In this document: piece by piece, positions 7,077-7,999 of the stretch | How the letters are laid out: the number at the start of each line of letters is the position of its first letter | Numbering within the stretch: position 1 is the stretch's first letter | Assembly: GCA_035345895.1 (NCBI GenBank) | Contig: DAORDI010000267.1 | Location: 1-7,999 of the forward strand | Length of the DNA stretch: 7,999 nucleotides | Direction: 5' to 3' | Source: DAORDI01 sp035345895 | GTDB taxonomy: Bacteria; Spirochaetota; Leptospiria; Leptospirales; Leptospiraceae | Translations under genes and position numbers: made by a program | Notes under the pieces: generated by a model | Told to the model about the DNA's origin: nothing | What the model saw: only the letters and a program-made list of their open reading frames with translations | Database searches by the model: none

Positions 7077-7999
7077 AAAAATATCCGATTGTATCCATAG
7101 TGGGCAGGCAGAACACAGGAAAGTCCACCTTATTCAATGCAGTTTTCAAAAAGAATCTTGCAATCACATATGATTATCCGGGAGTCACAAGAGACGTAAT
7201 CAAAGGAGTGTATGAAGACTCGGAAACCGAGCAGAAATTTCTTCTTTGCGACACTCCCGGTCTGGACATTGAAAATATAGATGATCTGTCGGAGAGCATC
7301 ATACAGCTTGCATTTCAGCAGCTGATTGATTCAAATGTGATTCTTTTTCTGATAGACAAGAATGATATACGCACATACGACTGGAAGCTGATAAAGCTTT
7401 TCAGAGAAGACAGACGTTTTAATGATAAAAAAATACTGTATGTACTGAATAAGGCAGACAATCCGGATGAAGAACTGGATTTTGATCAGTTTTACCGAGC
7501 AGGAATAAAGGAAATCATTCCTATTTCCGCTCTCGGAAGAAGAAATCTGAAACTGCTCCTGCAGACAGTATTTTTTCATCTGAAAGATTTCAAGTCCGGC
7601 GGAGCCGAAGAGATTTTCTGCAGGATTGCAATTGTAGGGAAGCCGAATTCAGGAAAGTCCAGTCTTCTGAATGCAGTCTTAGGTTATGAAAGAGCTGCAG
7701 TCAGTGCAATGGCCGGTACAACCAGAGACTCCGTGAACGAGACTTTCTGGTTTGAAGAGAAGCTCATCGAGATTGTGGACACAGCGGGAATCAGAAAAGG
7801 AAGCAGGACGTCCGAAGATTCAATGGAATACTATTCCTACGTGCGTTCAGTGGATTCCATCAGAAAAGCGGACATCATCATACATATCCTCGATGCACAG
7901 AAGGGAATCGGAGAATACGACAAGAAGATTTTCTCTCTGATTGAAAAGGAAGGAAAACCTCATATTTTTGCAGTGAACAAATGGGATACGGTTGCAGAC
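7073..7999 (+). CDS. der: Ribosome-assembly GTPase Der (EngA), 3' partial
   Basis: Der is an essential GTPase with two tandem G domains that acts in maturation of the large ribosomal subunit. The window holds 309 codons without a stop. The usual length is about 440-490 residues, so the end of G domain 2 and the KH-like C-terminal domain lie beyond the window. G domain 1 has GRQNTGKS (11-18), PGVTRD (36-41), DTPG (60-63) and NKAD (126-129), followed by ISALGRRN (151-158). G domain 2 has GKPNSGKS (189-196), AGTTRDS (214-220), DTAGIRKGSR (236-245) and NKWD (302-305). All nucleotide-binding motifs are present, so both domains should bind GTP. Small departures from the common GRPNVGKS and DTGG are seen (Gln13, Thr15, Pro62); from memory, leptospiral Der proteins look similar. 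The start overlaps the smpB stop by four bases, which suggests coupled translation. Confidence 0.96.
   Translation, partial: MKKYPIVSIVGRQNTGKSTLFNAVFKKNLAITYDYPGVTRDVIKGVYEDSETEQKFLLCDTPGLDIENIDDLSESIIQLAFQQLIDSNVILFLIDKNDIRTYDWKLIKLFREDRRFNDKKILYVLNKADNPDEELDFDQFYRAGIKEIIPISALGRRNLKLLLQTVFFHLKDFKSGGAEEIFCRIAIVGKPNSGKSSLLNAVLGYERAAVSAMAGTTRDSVNETFWFEEKLIEIVDTAGIRKGSRTSEDSMEYYSYVRSVDSIRKADIIIHILDAQKGIGEYDKKIFSLIEKEGKPHIFAVNKWDTVAD

Overview
The window is compact bacterial DNA. Five co-directional (+ strand) genes cover almost all of it, the longest gap is 60 bases, and both end genes run off the window. An HME-type RND exporter points to a Gram-negative-type double-membrane cell. The SmpB and Der sequences (for example GRQNTGKS, DYPGVTRD and CDTPGLDIEN in Der, and the KNGGYANH stretch in SmpB) look, from memory and not from an alignment, most like those of leptospiral spirochaetes (Leptospira/Leptonema/Turneriella lineage or an uncultured relative). 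GC content is moderate and AGA/AGG codons are common for arginine. The taxon call is an inference of moderate confidence.

Layout: 2-2914 is the C-terminal ~93% of a CzcA/CusA-family heavy-metal efflux pump; about 68 N-terminal residues, including TM1, lie upstream. 2975-3514 encodes an unrecognised 179-residue protein, probably cytoplasmic and beta-rich. 3569-6589 encodes a 1006-residue protein with two midasin/VWA8-type AAA modules, a Gly-rich linker and a C-terminal vWA-like domain. 6591-7076 is smpB (trans-translation) and 7073-7999 is the first ~309 residues of der/engA (ribosome-assembly GTPase).

The gene spacings are 60, 54, 1 and -4 bases, and I see no convincing terminator between them. 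The last three genes, and perhaps all five, may share transcripts. smpB and der form a translation/ribosome housekeeping pair. The 179-aa gene and the AAA-vWA gene are the accessory-looking part.

The AAA-vWA protein is the most interesting item. Its two AAA modules carry complementary defects: AAA1 keeps Walker A/B, sensor 1 and sensor 2 but lacks the arginine-finger motif, whereas AAA2 has lost Walker A, Walker B and sensor 1 but keeps a textbook FRNRF arginine finger. Its vWA domain lacks the first MIDAS aspartate. A run of ten adenines lies just after the AAA part, and slippage there in either direction would terminate within about ten codons, giving an AAA-only product. No tRNA, rRNA, CRISPR array, insertion sequence or attachment site was seen.
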